Positions 34,975 to 47,761 are shown, numbered from the stretch's first letter. The stretch is 64,000 nt of DNA from Mermis nigrescens (GCA_036768485.1 JAVLUZ010000154.1:23532685-23596684), one strand, 5' to 3'. A program made the numbers and translations. Notes: generated from the letters alone by a model not told the origin.

Positions 34975-37900
34975 GCAAATCAATTTTTTCGGATTATCAT
35001 TGGAGGGAAAAGACAAATTCGTATACCTTTCGACTTGTCAAATCCTTAATTTTCTGAGACAGTTGTTTACTGATTTTCTTCAATTTTTCTGACAGGTTAA
35101 AAAACGCAGAGGCGTAGCCAGGATTTTGGTTCGGAGGGGCACACATGTAAATTTTTATAAATGTTTTTGGAGTAACCAGACGCCTTTTTGCTATTTATCT
35201 ATTATTGTACCACGTTTGCACGTTTCTTCTCCAAAACATCTGTTCTGTCTGTCGCTTTTTATACCATTGCGCATTTCACAAGAATTAAAAACATGTTTAA
35301 ATCATTTTTTATCCTGCTGAAAGGCTATTTTTTCGGACACCTAGCATAAAACACGTAAAATAAATAAATCCGCATTACTGAGAATAATTTTTTCGAGAAG
35401 ACGCAATCAGATGATCGAAGACGCAAAAAATGTCCAACTTCTACAGATTTGATATGTAGTACGGAGCTCGAAAATTTGGAGATCATAAAACTTTAAAATG
35501 CATTCGAACGATCTGCATTCACTTGAAACGTCCGATTTTTCGCTTTGAAATGTAGCTGACACAAATTGATTAAATTCATGTGTACTGCGAAATTTCTAAT
35601 GCCAGAAAATGAAACACATGAATATTTAGGGATTTTAATGGCAGAAGTTATGTAGAAATGATCGAAGCCATCGGGAACGGCCGAGCTTTTAAAGACTAAA
35701 TTTTGGAGATTACGTCAGTAGAAAATGCTTTAAAATAATTACGTTCCCATGGATCTTTGAAATTTATTAATCGAAGAGATACATAAAAATAGTTGAATGT
35801 TGCAAGAAACGCCTAAATTTGAGCTTTTGACCCCCAAAATGCATAAAAATGTTAAATTTATGCATAAACGACAAAATTAGCATTGTAATGCCAACTATAA
35901 TTGAGTTAAACAATAAAACAACATGATTATATGCATTTCGGAATCAGCAATCGAAGTGATTTCAGCAGTATGTACTTTTAGGTCCAATACTATAGAAATA
36001 AGCTCACTGTAAGCCTTCAAAGACAATGTGGTTGATGATCACTCAAAAAAGTGTTTCACACCTTTTAGTATTTATGAGCAAATCTCAGAAACCGCTGTTC
36101 CAATTGAGTCAAAAGAAAATGTTTCAGATAGAAAATTTTAAGGCGCAACTATTTTGCCAACAAAATCAAATTTCTTATTACTGTAGCTTGTCACCTCGTA
36201 AAAATAGCGAAAATTGGCACAGACTTTCATTTACCCTGTATTGTAGATAGAAAATAGCAAAATAGTTGCGTCTTCAGATGGGCTTTCTTGATAAGCTCGG
36301 TTAACCAAGATTTGCTCATTCTTCCGGTTTGCTCATTACAAATTTGTTTCATAAGGGCAGCCATATTGGAAACACAATACTTTGAGCTGTAGCTCTCTAG
36401 CTACTTTACATAATTCAACAATTAAGCGCATATTGAAAAGAGCATAGAAAGAGCTTTTAAATAACTATTTGTTTGTTTCATTTTGATAGGTAGAAAAAGT
36501 TCAATATGGCTGCCATTTCATTTACTGTGAAAAATTGCGTTTTTTACAAATTGAGATTCATAACTTTTTACTGCTCCAGGATAGTTGGCATTTGTATCTG
36601 TAAATAGATAGAAAATTGGATGCTCTTTCTAATGAGATATATTTTAACGTATGGTTTTCAATAAATTTTGTCATCTTGGCATTTTAAAGTGAAAAATCAT
36701 GCATGTTACATTGAAAACGACGTGAGCACAGAATTCGGGATCTTTGACAGGTCAAGAAATGCTTAAATGGATTAAATTCTATATTAAATTAAAATTGTGA
36801 TGATTTTTGACACTAGAAAATGCATTAGAATTTAGAATAATTTCAAAAATTTTGACACGAAAAACGAAAATGATTATGGCTATGCCCTTGAAAAAAACTT
36901 GAAAAAAACATAAGGAATGAGCGCATAATAAAATCTTTTCCCCGGTGTTCAAAAAACAAGTTCTGTATTTGCGTAATTTTCGAAGTAATTTCATTATATC
37001 TTACTTTCATTAATATTTTTTTAAAATTTGTTTCCATATTTATTCTAATTTTCTTATTTACTTTTTATTAAATTTTACGGGCTTAACTTGGAAGTTAAGA
37101 GTGATATTAAAAACATCATTTTTGGTTTACAAGAGAATTCGCTAGCTTTTTAGATAAAATTGGTGGAAAATTGTTGGGACAACTGAAGAGGACGATTTAA
37201 TTTTTAATAGACTGCAGCATCGATTTTTTAGAAAAGCAGGTTATACTCCTTAAACAATACGAAGACGGCAGCGGTTTACTGTATCAGGAAAACTCACTCA
37301 GAACGATCCAGGCCAGGCTTGCCTCTGTTGCTATTTGCCAAGTTGGGTGTACTTCCCCTCTTGAAAGTTTTTTGATGCCGTTGGGGCATTTTTTGCGATT
37401 GAGTTTTTTTGCGCCTATGCTTACTCGTTGGCTGGTGGTTTTTTAGCAGTTTTGAGGCTGAAATTTGGGGTTTTTTAAGAAAAGCACTTGGCGACCCTGG
37501 CACGACGATCGTTTATTCACATAGAGAGAGCGCACCAAAGTAACGCCTATACCTATACCTAAGCAGAAGCGATACCGACCTAAGCGGGAGCGATACCGAT
37601 CTAAGCGGGAGTACTATCCTCCCCATAAATCTGAGTCTAGGCCTATCAAAAAAGAAGTTCAGAAAACTCGATAAATGCTTTTAAGACGTCTTTTTGCACA
37701 AAAAGACTGGAAAAATTTAAAAAAATTGTTTTGGCTGGACAGGATGCGACATATTGAGAAATGAGAGAGAGAAGTGAGTGAGGATAGAATAGTGAGGGTT
37801 AAAATAGTTAAAATAGGCTAAAATAGAGCATTAAAAAATATTTTCCTTCTCAAAAAAATTTTTTCTAAAAAATAAAATTTTTTTACTGAAGACAAATTTT

Positions 37901-37985
37901 TAATGGTTTGCGCTTTTTTCATCATGCAGGTTAAAGTTTCACTTAAAATATGGTGAAAACGTATTTTTTAGCAAGAAACTAAAGC
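34975..37985. other. Non-coding stretch
   Basis: No exon identified. A transposon-like end CAGAGGCGTAGCCAGG lies at 35107-35122. Degenerate ATACCTAAGC/GACCTAAGCGGGAGCGA tandem strings occur at about 37545-37612. Confidence 0.4.
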
Positions 37986-37988
37986 TGA

Positions 37989-38556
37989 ATTCAGGGAATT
38001 GGTGTAGCTGGTTCACATATGTATTAAGATAGCCACGTTGTAAGCTACGTATACAGCAAGTATTATCCGGTGAAAGCTGCCACCTAACTGGTTTGATTTG
38101 AGTCAAGTCGAAAACAAATAAGGCAGTCATCAGATTTTTCCAGTAGATTCATGTGACTGACCAAAATGTTAGTGCCAGCGTTTAAAATAAGCCTAAGCAA
38201 TGGGATGCAACTCGCGTCGCTTTCGCTCGCTCGCTTCGCTCCGCTCGTTGCATCCCATTACTCAGGCTTATTTTAAACGCTGGCACCAACATTTTGGTCA
38301 GTCCATGATACTAAGCCTAAGCCTAATCAGCTGGTAAATCAGCAAAACATCACGAATACCTTGCAATCTTTATCGAAATGAACCAGCGTTAATCGATCGG
38401 TTATGTTTCTGGACTTTAGAGCAAGGGGTCCACATTTCGAATCCGACTGCCAGCAACTTTCTCTCGTTTCCTCAGATGCTATCGACCGCACACATACGCC
38501 CTTATAATATGACTATGTTAATACATATGTGAACCAGCTACACGAATGCCCTGAAT
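37989..38556. mobile_element. Foldback element with a nested 57-bp-arm hairpin
   Basis: Outer inverted ends: ATTCAGGGAATTGGTGTAGC from 37989 and its inverse, ending at 38556. Arms of about 60 bases share TAGCTGGTTCACATATGTAT. Inside, 38155-38211 and 38247-38303 are inverted copies of 57 bases with three differences, around a 35-base CpG-rich loop of TCGCTCGC/CGCTCCGCTC. No coding sequence. Confidence 0.9.
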
Positions 38557-38642
38557 CCCACCCCACAAAATACGTTACTTTTCTGTTTCTAAGTCGTTTT
38601 TGAAGTTACTTTGAACTCCTAATAAGGAATGAAAAATCCAGA

Positions 38643-38712
38643 CGCAGGCAGGGTTCGAACCTACGAACTTTGTTGTTTTAGACCAACGCTCTAACCAACT
38701 GAAGTCGTTTTT
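38643..38712 (-). tRNA. tRNA-like sequence, probably pseudogene or SINE head
   Basis: Minus strand: AGTTGGTTAGAGC (D arm), an anticodon-like loop CTAAAAC with an imperfect stem, and a good T arm GTAGGTTCGAACCCTGC. The 3' acceptor strand CTGCGTC has no matching 5' strand, so it is not a complete tRNA. Confidence 0.4.
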
Positions 38713-38929
38713 GTCCGTTTTTATCGACTTTGAAAAAATTTTCAAAGTTTGGCTTCCCTCCTAGAATTTTGGTGGTACCCATTGCTCCCCAGACCTGGTT
38801 TATCCCTCCACAGTCTAACCAACTCGATCTGTATGATACGAATTACGAACTGTGTCTTGATAATAATAAAAAATTTTTTTCTTATGTCTTGTATATTGAT
38901 TTGGATGGCGAAGAATGAATGTAAAGAGC

Positions 38930-39095
38930 ATTTAGAATAGAATAGAATAGTTTATTGGCTGATTTACATGGACAAGACACGTTACAACAAATACCAATAC
39001 AATTATGCAAAGAATAATTAAATGATTAACTGTAGGAAAGAATTGTCAATGAATGCAAAAACTAATACAAAAAAGTGAGCTGGCCTGGCATATTT
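38930..39095 (-). mobile_element. LINE 3' end fragment
   Basis: Read on the minus strand it ends CCAATAAACTATTCTATTCT, a polyadenylation-like signal followed by TATTC repeats, as in many CR1/RTE-type LINE tails. No RT coding part is attached. Confidence 0.5.
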
Positions 39096-39099
39096 CAGT

Positions 39100-40330
39100 A
39101 CTGGTTGAATAAAGTTGTTTTTTCATTTAAACTTTTTTTATCATTGAGATGGGATTCTTGAAGATCTTACACATTTTTCATTTTTGTCGAAACCTTGTTT
39201 TTACCGCGTCTTTATCTCGGATGATGAAAAAGGCGCAGAAACATGTTTAAAATTTATGAAAACTATAAACTAAATTTTTTAAATGTTTTTTGTTATATTT
39301 TTTATCATTCGTGTTAGAGATTTTAAATTATATTTGTAGATTCAAACAGCGAAATGCAGAATCACATGTAGGTACCCAATTTGCGTCGACCTAAACATAT
39401 ATACATCGACCTAAGCATCTACACATCGACCTAAGCATCTATACCTACATCGACCTAAGCTGGAGCGACCTCGATTAAGCAGCTTAAAACACCATTTTAG
39501 ATATACTAAGCCTAAGCCTTAGCATAATATAAGCAGAAACTCAATTTTTCGTACATCTAATCAAGTAAAACCGAAAAAACATGCAGAAAATATGAAAATT
39601 TTTTAAAGTTTTCAAATATTTCAAACAGCTTTCCGCCCTTTTTTTCTTTTTTTCTTCATTGCCATGCTCCCTTCCGTACTTTCAGCCCATATTATTTATC
39701 TCTGACGAATGTGTAAGTCCTTGGATCGAGCCCTTAAAATATCCTGTTTTTTAAGCTTTTCACATCGTCCTGGACTATTTAAGCGATAAGAGAATTATTT
39801 TTTTTTTGAAGTTTTTTTACGTTTTTGACGGGAAAAATGCTTATATTGCCCGCAAAGCGCTATTTTTTTACTTTTCCTGCAATAAAACAATAGAAACTGC
39901 CAAAAGATGGAGGACATCGGCGCGAGCATCATGCAACCATATTACTCAGTTCTTGACATGTCGAAATTTTCCCCAGCGGGAATTCCTCCCCTTTTTCCCA
40001 CTGGCTACGCCAGTGAATGTGACCCATACCTATGATTTTTTTCCACACTTCACATTTTAGCCCACATTTTTTGGGGGTCTAAAAAACGTTCAAATGCATT
40101 TTTGCATTACGGAAATTACCAGAAGTTCCTGCGAGAATTTTCATTGACAGTGAAGCTCTAGAAAAAGTTGCCGTTAAAAGTGCCGCAATTGGCATGGCGC
40201 GGTCTTAATGTCAATAAAACAAATATAAAATTAAATCAATGTGGCACAGCGCCGAAAAATTTTTAAATTTTGGCTTTCTAAAACGTATTTTTGCATTACA
40301 AAACTAATCCGAATCCGCCCAGGGCCCGGT
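39100..40330. other. Non-coding stretch with CGACCTAAGC minisatellite
   Basis: ACATCGACCTAAGCATCTA repeats at about 39390-39480. A CTGGCTACGCCAGTG transposon-like end lies at 40001-40015. No exon seen. Confidence 0.45.
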
Positions 40331-40590
40331 TTTCAAATGAAAGGATTAAACTAACCCCAGGGTTAAATTCAATAAATTTTGTCGAGATGAGGGCTAAATA
40401 ATTTATCCCTGGTTTTCGAATGAAGGGGTTAACTTAACCCTCAAGGGATAATTTTAACCCTTGGGATTGACTTAACCTCAGGCTTAGCGATCGACCTGGG
40501 CCACTTTTTGGCCTGGGCCGGGGCGGTACCTGGGCTGAAAAAAATCCCGGGCCCTTGGGGCCGGGGCTGGGGCCAGAGTCAGACAAGGAA
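40330..40590. repeat. TTAACCC dyad repeat and GGGCCGGGGC block
   Basis: Alternating AGGGTTAA/TTAACCC strings (40350-40480) and a GC-rich GGCCTGGGCCGGGGCGG block. A related block occurs inverted at 41280-41375. Confidence 0.6.
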
Positions 40591-41662
40591 TATATTATTG
40601 CATGACACATACTTGGGGTGGGCATAGGAAGAGAAATAATGAGCGACTGCTCCATTCAGTAGTAAATGGTGAGCGCAAAGTTAGGTGCGCCTTTTCAAAT
40701 CAAGTTTTATTTCTATTTATGTTCCGCTGCAATAACTATTACGCAAGAAAAGCATTATAGTGGAATCACATAGATGTAGCGATTAAGTGGAATAGGTATT
40801 GGATGTAACAAATGAGACATGTAGTTTATTGGATCGAACGTAATTCTGCAGCGTACTTTACATTCGCCTATAATTAACTTCCGTCCTAATAACTATTACA
40901 CAAGAAACGCGTTTTGAAGCAGGCGGTTCCCGTTCAATTAAATGTGAAAGTGTTTTTTGTAAAAATGATTTTTTTTGAAAACGTACAATTTCTAACTAGA
41001 AATAGAACGTATTTGTCAACTCTAAATCTTTTAGCCACTAGCTACAAATAAATGAGATAACAGTAGCATTTGCTTTAATGAGTTAAGTGAAGGAATCGAA
41101 AACATGCAGAGATTCCTAAACATTTATTCAGTAAAAGCTCATTTATACACAGTTGCAAAGATATAACAAGGACTCAGTATACATATGGTCGAATCAGCAC
41201 AGTTCTCAAAATTAACATTTGCCCATTGATAAATAATTGGCAGTATCTTATCCTGTACAAAATACGAATTACACTAAATTTTTCCCCGGCCCTGGCCATT
41301 TTTTGACCTTGCCCTGGCTGGGGCCGGGATGCTGAAAAATAGCCAGGGATAGCTGGGGCTGGGGCCTTGGTTGATCACTACTCAGGGTTTGATTTAAGCC
41401 AGTTTGATATGTACGAGTATAAGAATTCTGAACAAGAGTTTTAAATTTTGTGCTATTGTGAGAGAAAGTGAATTCAATGAGTAACATATTTGATACAAAA
41501 TGATACGCATGTATTTCAGAAGTTTTGATGGTTCACTCTGCCAATATCAGGAAATCGTCGATCGTCCATTTCCAAATTTTTTATTATATAAATTCTGAGG
41601 CTGACTATCATTTCATTATACATGTTCTATTTCGAGCTTCAGGATTCCATTCTTAGAATATG

Positions 41663-42237
41663 CGGGGTGGATTTAAGGGGGAGTTAGGGCGGCGCAACTG
41701 CCCCCACTGGTTGAAAACAGTTGGCGATATGAAGAATGGATATGTACTTTGCAACAATTTTTGGTCATTGATATCATAATTTCTCAAATTTAACAGCTAT
41801 TTATTACACTTATTCACTTTCTGGATATGAAAGCCATATTTTTGTGATTTTTTTCGATCTTTTAGCAAAAATTCTAAAAACAATTGCGTAACGCACGCAC
41901 TAAATGCTTCAATGCACAAAAACAGGAAGTAACGAATTATTTGAGTCTCAAAACGTCTTTCTGTCGAAATTCCACGAATTTTTCGGGGCTTCGCGCCGAG
42001 TTTTATTCAAAGTTAAAGAAATTTAAGCACTTTTTGCCCACATTTGCATGAAATGTGAAATTTTTGCAAAAAGTTCTACACCGGAAATCATTTTTGACTA
42101 AAAATAGACAAGATATAATGGCAAAAAACGTTATTCTGCACATGAGTAGCTGGTTTAAAACTTATTTTTGACTGTTTTGGGAAAAGTTGGGGGTACTGAC
42201 CGCCCCTCTTCCTTACAAAATCATAGATCCGCTACTG
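41663..42237 (+). mobile_element. R6 DNA transposon copy 2
   Basis: Same block order as 9628-10235: GTGGATTTAAGGGG start, AAGAATGGATATGTA, TTATTCACTTTCTGG, GGGGCTTCGCGCC near 41988, AAAACGTTATTCTGCACA, and ATAGATCCGCTACTG at the right end. Non-coding. Confidence 0.6.
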
Positions 42238-42384
42238 AGTGAATATTATACAGTGTTGCGAGCGCCGCGTTTTGTCCATTATTCTCTATCAACTTGTTTT
42301 TATTACAGTATATTATCCTATGTCATGCCACTAATGCAACGACGAATTAAGATATTAGTAGCGTCAACGAAAATGAAGTGCGCA

Positions 42385-42490
42385 CGTAAATTCCGCGCGC
42401 ATCCTTTTTGCTGATGCTATTAATAGCTAAATTGCTCCGTCTGCATCGCCGCATTAGCGGCATGATACAGAACCATATGCCGTTGACCAT
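42385..42490 (+). repeat. R7 repeat, copy 1
   Basis: GATGCTATTAATAGCTAAAT, then TGCTCCGTCTGCATC and GGCATGATACAGA. A second copy lies at about 62140-62255. Confidence 0.55.
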
Positions 42491-42915
42491 GCGCATGTAT
42501 GATGCTGATCATTTGCCGCTGTTTTAATTTACATAGTTGTTTTGATTTGAATGCATCGTTTTCTATTCCTTTGTACCTACTTCCAATGGTACCCGTAGAA
42601 TTTGTATAGTTATTTTCGCTAATGTTATTTAAGAGTTAAAAAAATGCCGGTTATCAACTCGAATGCGAGTCTTGCTGAGGTAAGCTGCGTTAACACAGTT
42701 ATCTTCGTTAGGAAAGACCTTAGCCTCTGACGTTACCTACCAAAATTATTAATATTGGCCCTTTTATACCATAATTTCAAGTTAAAGCTTTAAGTTGACT
42801 CGAGAAGTAGGAAATCACAAAAAGCAATACGAATTTGATTCAGCGCTTCTTCGTCAAAGGCGTTTCCATTTCAGTCAGACCAATGGAATGAAACATCACA
42901 AAAAACGATTATATT

Positions 42916-43277
42916 ATGAAACACGATCAGACTCAATATGCGGACGTGTTGTTAATCATTTGTGGCTTATCTTACATTCGGCTCGCCAATTCTCAGACGA
43001 AAAGCGCTGTAACGAACGGCGAAATATTGGGCGAAATTTTGGCTTTCGCCGACGTAAATTATGATCGATTCACCGATCTTATCGTAAGGCGCAAAGAAAA
43101 GCTGATTGTTTACAAATCTGCTCCCGTTGACCTTGATTTGAAATTCGTCGAAAAATCAAGATTCGTCGAAGATACAAATTATTCTGTTGATTTCACGGGA
43201 CACGGCCACATAGTCAACGTTGCCGTCGGCGACTTCAACGCTGATTCGTTTCCGGATTTACTAGTCTCCACTTATAG
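42916..43277 (+). CDS. ITFG1: Linkin / ITFG1 homologue, exon 1 (signal peptide, FG-GAP blades 1-2)
   Basis: First coding exon of a homologue of integrin-alpha FG-GAP repeat protein 1 (T-cell immunomodulatory protein; LNKN-1 in nematodes). This is a type I cell-surface protein with an extracellular beta-propeller, used in cell adhesion in known members. Met at 42916 opens a hydrophobic signal segment (VLLIICGLSY, residues 11-20) with likely cleavage near residues 24-27. Two FG-GAP calcium-loop motifs follow: FADVNYDRFTDLIV (residues 44-57) and VGDFNADSFPDLLV (104-117). The exon ends TATAG^GTAAAA, phase 2. Joining exons 1 to 6 gives 515 uninterrupted codons, consistent with a human protein of about 610 residues whose C-terminal part lies past 64000. 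The gene has none of the frame problems seen in SLC66A1. Confidence 0.9.
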
Positions 43278-45077
43278 GTAAAATGGGTTTTTATTTAGTG
43301 ATTAAGTAAGTACTATGTGTATAATACTTTACTCCGATTTTACATCGGAAAAAAATATTAAGCTATCCTTGCATATACTACATATAATAGCCCAAACATC
43401 TAACGCATAGGTGTACAAGGTTAGGGTCGCAGGGGCGGGGTGAAATACCAGAAATTCAAATCAGTTAATTTAAAGTTCACGATTTTTTTGCTGTTTTGAC
43501 GATCTAAATGGTCAAAATAAGCTATAAAACGTTTTTCGTGGTAATATCGCATTTTGAAAGCATTTTTAGTCCATTTTGACTGCATAATTTCTTTTTTAAC
43601 ACTAAAAAATGCAAAAATTTACCAATTTAGGGCGCTTTTTGAGTAAAAAGTGCTTACAAGTACTAATCTGGCGCCGCCGGAAAATTTTGATATTTTCACT
43701 GCCTTTGACGTCGAAAGTGATGCAATAAACGTTCCATCAGCTCAAAATCGCCGGACAGTACCTGTCCGGCTGACCCTTCAGGGAGAAGTGGGTAATACCC
43801 TCACCCCCTATGTGCACGTATGCCTCTTAAGTTTCCAACGTTCTCAAATGGGAACATACTGTAAATCTGCAACCATTGACGGATAATTACAAAATTTAAA
43901 CTCAAGTATACTCACATCTTTAGAGTCAACTTATGAAAAAATTACATTGATTGCTCTACAGCATCTATATCTGGAAATCAGCCCTGGGATGGCCATGACT
44001 TCGGACCCAACTTCAAAATCCTTGTTGCTCAATGATTTTTGAGGATACACAAACGGTTTGCAGTATTGAGATTGCCATCGCAGAAATGACCAAGAAAATG
44101 AGTTTAGGCCCAAGAGCGACCAAACAAACGTCATTTTTTAAAGGTTATTGAGAGGAAATAATTTTTTTTAAAAAGTTCGAATTTTATGAGCTTAAGGGAT
44201 GGATAGAGCATGTTCGGGAAGATCGGAAAATGCATTTCATTTGGTGCCCCTGCGAACATATGCCGAAATATAGGGTCACCAATGTTGGACCGCCCCTCCC
44301 CTTAAAAAATCCTGCGATTTTCGTTAAATCAAGCTTTTATTATTTGTTCTTTTTCAGCGCAAATTAATGTTTCTAAGGCATTTGTTTAGTGCAAAATTAA
44401 GAGAAATGGACGTTGAATACCGTAGGATTGCCCAATACTCTAGTCTCAGCTCAGCTCCTAAATTTATTTCACTGGACAGAATGAAAAAAGAAATTTTAAG
44501 AAAGAACTCTTTTCAAAGTCTTAAAAAAGCAGTTTTTTCGATAATTATGCTTAAGATTAGCTCTTGTAGTACAAGCAATAACCTACTTATCAAGTTATTG
44601 TTTATCATTTTCCGTCAAATAATCACCAAGTTACTCAAGTTTTTCAATTTTGCAATTTTGCATGGCCATCCGAGGGTTAGGAAATACGTAGCATAAAATA
44701 AGGCGAAAAATCGAATAAGTAAAAAATAAATTATGGATAAAATTGAGGATTCGAAATGCCTCATTCATCCAGAGAGGTTACAGTCGTTTGGGCCATTCGC
44801 TAAAGTATTCTCCAAAGACGTGCGTTCTTTTTTTGATTTCATTCATGTTTTTTATTATATATTTTTCATGCTTTGTTAAATCTATTTTTTCATATTTTTT
44901 GTTTCTATTGTTCTTATATTTCTTCGTATATTTATCATGCTTTTAAGTTTTTAAAAATATGTTCCTTTGTTTTTGTGCCTATTTCTTATATTTCTATCTT
45001 ATTGTGTTCTAATGTTTTTTATTATTTTCATGCCTTTAGTATCTTTTTATTTATTTTTATCTTCATGGTTTTTTAAG
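43278..45077 (+). other. Linkin intron 1
   Basis: 1.8 kb, phase 2. Holds an R8 element (43406-43822) and a T-rich tract (44840-45075) before the acceptor. Confidence 0.7.
43406..43822. mobile_element. R8 MITE, copy 1
   Basis: Ends CATAGGTGTACAAGG and ATGTGCACGTATG are inverted. Shares CAGTACCT(G/A) and TGACCCTTCAG blocks with 61326-61561. No clear target duplication. Confidence 0.6.
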
Positions 45078-45346
45078 ATCCGAGTCGAAACGCTTACCGG
45101 TAAGCGTCACAATATGTTGGGGTTCTATAAATGGGTTCCACACTGACCGATTCGGCCAGTTTAACTTCAGTCAACAACCCATGATCGTTAATTGTGACGA
45201 TGACCCAATAACCGATATATTTGCGATTGAATTAGACGGAAAATTAACCTGTTATTTGGGTCAGTCGAAAGTGCATGATTTCGCAGCGGTCACGCTTAAA
45301 GTCACTGAAGCCAAATTAGTCGCCGATGCGTCTCATGGCTTTGTCG
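45078..45346 (+). CDS. ITFG1: Linkin / ITFG1, exon 2 (FG-GAP blade 3)
   Basis: Acceptor TTTTAAG^A; the first base completes AG+A. Reads VSVTICWGSINGFHTDRF, which matches the family's VIFWG block, then CDDDPITDIFAIELDGKL with the DxDxxxxD loop. Donor GTCG^GTATTT, phase 1. In another frame the exon start contains a stop, so the frame given here is required. Confidence 0.88.
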
Positions 45347-45402
45347 GTATTTTTTGGTTTGTTTTGTCATTTATGGGGCCAATGGATTGCTTAATGAGTG
45401 CT

Positions 45403-45800
45403 TAGTCTTTTTTTGTACAAGGTCTGTTTGTACACGTACGGGGATGGTCCCTAAAAGCCTTTGCACATTTTGTATACACAAATTTTTGGGTACTATAATA
45501 TGGTACAGTAGCTATTTTAGTGTGGTGAAAACGGAGTTGTTAGACTTTTGGTAGTGTATTTTAGCGAACTTCTTGGTTTTTTGAGGGCAAAACTCTCTAA
45601 GAATCGTCTTAAAACGGCGCTAAGCGCTGAAAAGTTTGTCATTTACTTTCGAAATGCAATCTCTGTCAATATAAAGATCTGTAGTACACATTATTCATTT
45701 CGGCGGGAAACGCTGGAAATTTTTTGTTGTTGGGATTCTAGACCTTTTTTGCAGTTTTTGTCTTCCCGAAAATCTTTGTATGTACATGTATTTACTTCGG
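45403..45800 (+). mobile_element. R4 MITE, degraded copy
   Basis: TTTTTTTGTACAAGG, GGATGGTCCCTAAAAGCC, ATTTTTGGGTACTATAATAT, TGGTAGTGTATTTTAGC and CTTCCCGAAAATCTTTGTA follow the order of 54276-54726 read on the other strand. Confidence 0.7.
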
Positions 45801-46132
45801 GCCCTACCTATTCATAGTGCTGATGCATTGAACATGAACTTGTCTAAGAAACTTTGGAGGACTGTTGTCTCACGATGAAGGTATAATAGCCGTACTGGGA
45901 TCCGTTTTATGTCCACATTTGCCTTATGTGGTCCTCAATTTTCGGCTTGATTCCTGACAAAAATAGAAAAGTTTCAAAGGTTGTAATTTAAATTTGAGAG
46001 ATGAGCGCTGCATTTATAAAAGTAGGATTAGGCATGTACAGAAGATATTAGAAAAATGGTAAATTTACTGGGGAAAATGAGGTAAAATTAAGGTCCCCCT
46101 CTATATTCCCATGCCCCCGTGTGCATGTGTAA

Positions 46133-46564
46133 TTCATGACCATACATGCACAGCATGGGAATTCTGGAGGGGGTGAAAACCTAAAGTGCCTTTTTTGGGC
46201 CCAAAAATGGCCGGTACGCGTTGAAAAACATCGTTTTTTGGCGTTTCTGACGATACTCTATCCTTCTAGAGCATAAAATCATGAAAAAACTCGAAAAAAA
46301 GTCGAATAAATTGACCAATATACCGCTTAAACATGAATATATGGCGCGAAGCGCCGAAAATTTGGCCATTTTGAGCAAATAGATAGCCAAAAACCCTTAA
46401 AAGACACTTTTTCTACCAATTTTCAGGTAAGTTTAGGAAACTTTTGAAAAATCGCCAATTCTGGGGGGGTGAAAAACTTTTTGCGGGGGGGGGGGGTGAA
46501 AAATGATTCTGCGGGGGGGGGGTGAAAACCCCGCAAACCTCCCAAGATCATGTATGTTCATGAC
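46133..46564. mobile_element. R5 MITE with 8-bp target duplication TTCATGAC
   Basis: Element 46141-46556, ends CATACATGCACAGCATGGG and GATCATGTATG. TTCATGAC lies at 46133-46140 and 46557-46564. Internal GGCGCGAAGCGCC hairpin at 46343-46355 and G-runs near the right end. Confidence 0.85.
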
Positions 46565-46675
46565 CCGAAATGGCGAAAAATGCCTGAAAAAATACATAAA
46601 AAAGTACGTTTTTTCCTAAAGTCAGGGAGGAGTTTAAAAATATTGACTTCTGAGTGACCGGGTGGCCTCCTCTAG

Positions 46676-47178
46676 ACATGTGTATACGGTACGTGAATTC
46701 GGAGAGGAGTTTTAAGTGTTTCTGAGCTCTAAATTGATGCGTGCGCGTCAAAAACATCGTTTTTGGGCGTTTCTGATGATGCTATATCTTTCTAAAATAT
46801 AAAAGCATAAATAGATTTAAAAAAATAGAATAAATTAAACAAAAATTTCGTCAAGAAACGCGTGTATGGCGCGACCAGCCGAAAATTCGATACTATAGCA
46901 AGCAAATGGCTAAAAACGCCTTAAAGATTTCTACCCTTTCTATGAATTTTTAGGAAATTGAAAATTCAGAGATGAGGTGAAAAACTGTTTGGGGAGCGAG
47001 AACCACACATGGACATGTGGGGTCTTGAACCCCCAAAATCCGGCGCACTCCTTGAATCGATAGACCCCCAGATTTGAATTTTTTGTGCTTTTTGCAATTT
47101 GGCTCTATCGGCCCCCTCCGGAATTCAGCTGCTGCCCATGTATGTGAGAATCCCCCAAACCTTATCAAGAGCATGCAT
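46676..47178. mobile_element. R5 MITE copy with a nested small element
   Basis: R5 order (GTGAATTCGGAGAGGAG, AAAACATCGTTTTTGGGCG, TGGCGCGACCAGCCG) from 46676. A nested element with CACATGGACATG / GCCCATGTATGTG ends sits at about 47006-47145. R5 resumes to a GCATGCATGG end. Confidence 0.6.
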
Positions 47179-47199
47179 GGTATGATCACTAATCCCTAA

Positions 47200-47563
47200 T
47201 CATCCTCTTACAGAAACACGTAGCAGCTTAAATTTTGTTTGGGGAGGTAGTGGGCCAATTTCGGGAGTAGGGGTGGATGACCTACAATTTTTGGCCAAAA
47301 ATGGCGGAAGAGGCGCCTTAAAATGGCCATAAACGCAAGTTTTCGCCAGAACAAAATTATAGACTTTTGGGGATAGGGGGCAGCTGACTTTGGATGGGGA
47401 ATTGGATCGCTCACCCCTTTTACATGTACATTTACTCTTAAATGTAAATAGGAAATATAAATCAGGAAATATATAAATAGGAAATATAATATGAATAGGA
47501 AATAAAATAATATAAATAATATACAAAAATATAAATAGGAAATATACTCGTGAGCTATTTTAG
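47200..47563. other. End of linkin intron 2
   Basis: Contains a small repeat-like block (47215-47410) with TTGGCCAAAAATGGCGG, then AATATAAATAGGAAATATA simple repeat up to the exon 3 acceptor. Confidence 0.5.
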
Positions 47564-47761
47564 ACATCACCGGCGATCTAAACGCAGATATGGTCATTCA
47601 AACTGTCAATCCGGCGGCGGATTCGAACCGTCAACTGCCCCGATTTGAAATATGGACCCGAGCCGGTACGGACGTGCATTGGAAGGTGGATCCGTCGCAT
47701 CAGATTCCCCACCCGTCCCCAAACGCGCAATATTCCATGGCTTCGAATGCGCTATACGCAG
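47564..47761 (+). CDS. ITFG1: Linkin / ITFG1, exon 3 (FG-GAP blade 4)
   Basis: Acceptor CTATTTTAG^AC. The junction with exon 2 reads SHGFVDITGDLNADMVI, the family's FVDL..DFTADL block. It continues with FEIWTRAGTDVHWKVD, the FEIW motif. Donor GCAG^GTGTTT, phase 1. Confidence 0.88.

Noticed and set aside
38643..38712. Functional tRNA gene
   Set aside because: The 5' acceptor strand does not pair with the 3' strand and the anticodon stem has a mismatch.
35107..40015. A single 4.9-kb element bounded by CAGAGGCGTAGCCAGG and CTGGCTACGCCAGTG
   Set aside because: Flanking 8-mers do not match and the interior contains unrelated elements. More likely ends of two separate decayed copies.
44367..44696. 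109-codon open frame in linkin intron 1
   Set aside because: Lies within an intron, Lys/Leu/Ile-rich, with no similarity to the host protein. Likely chance.
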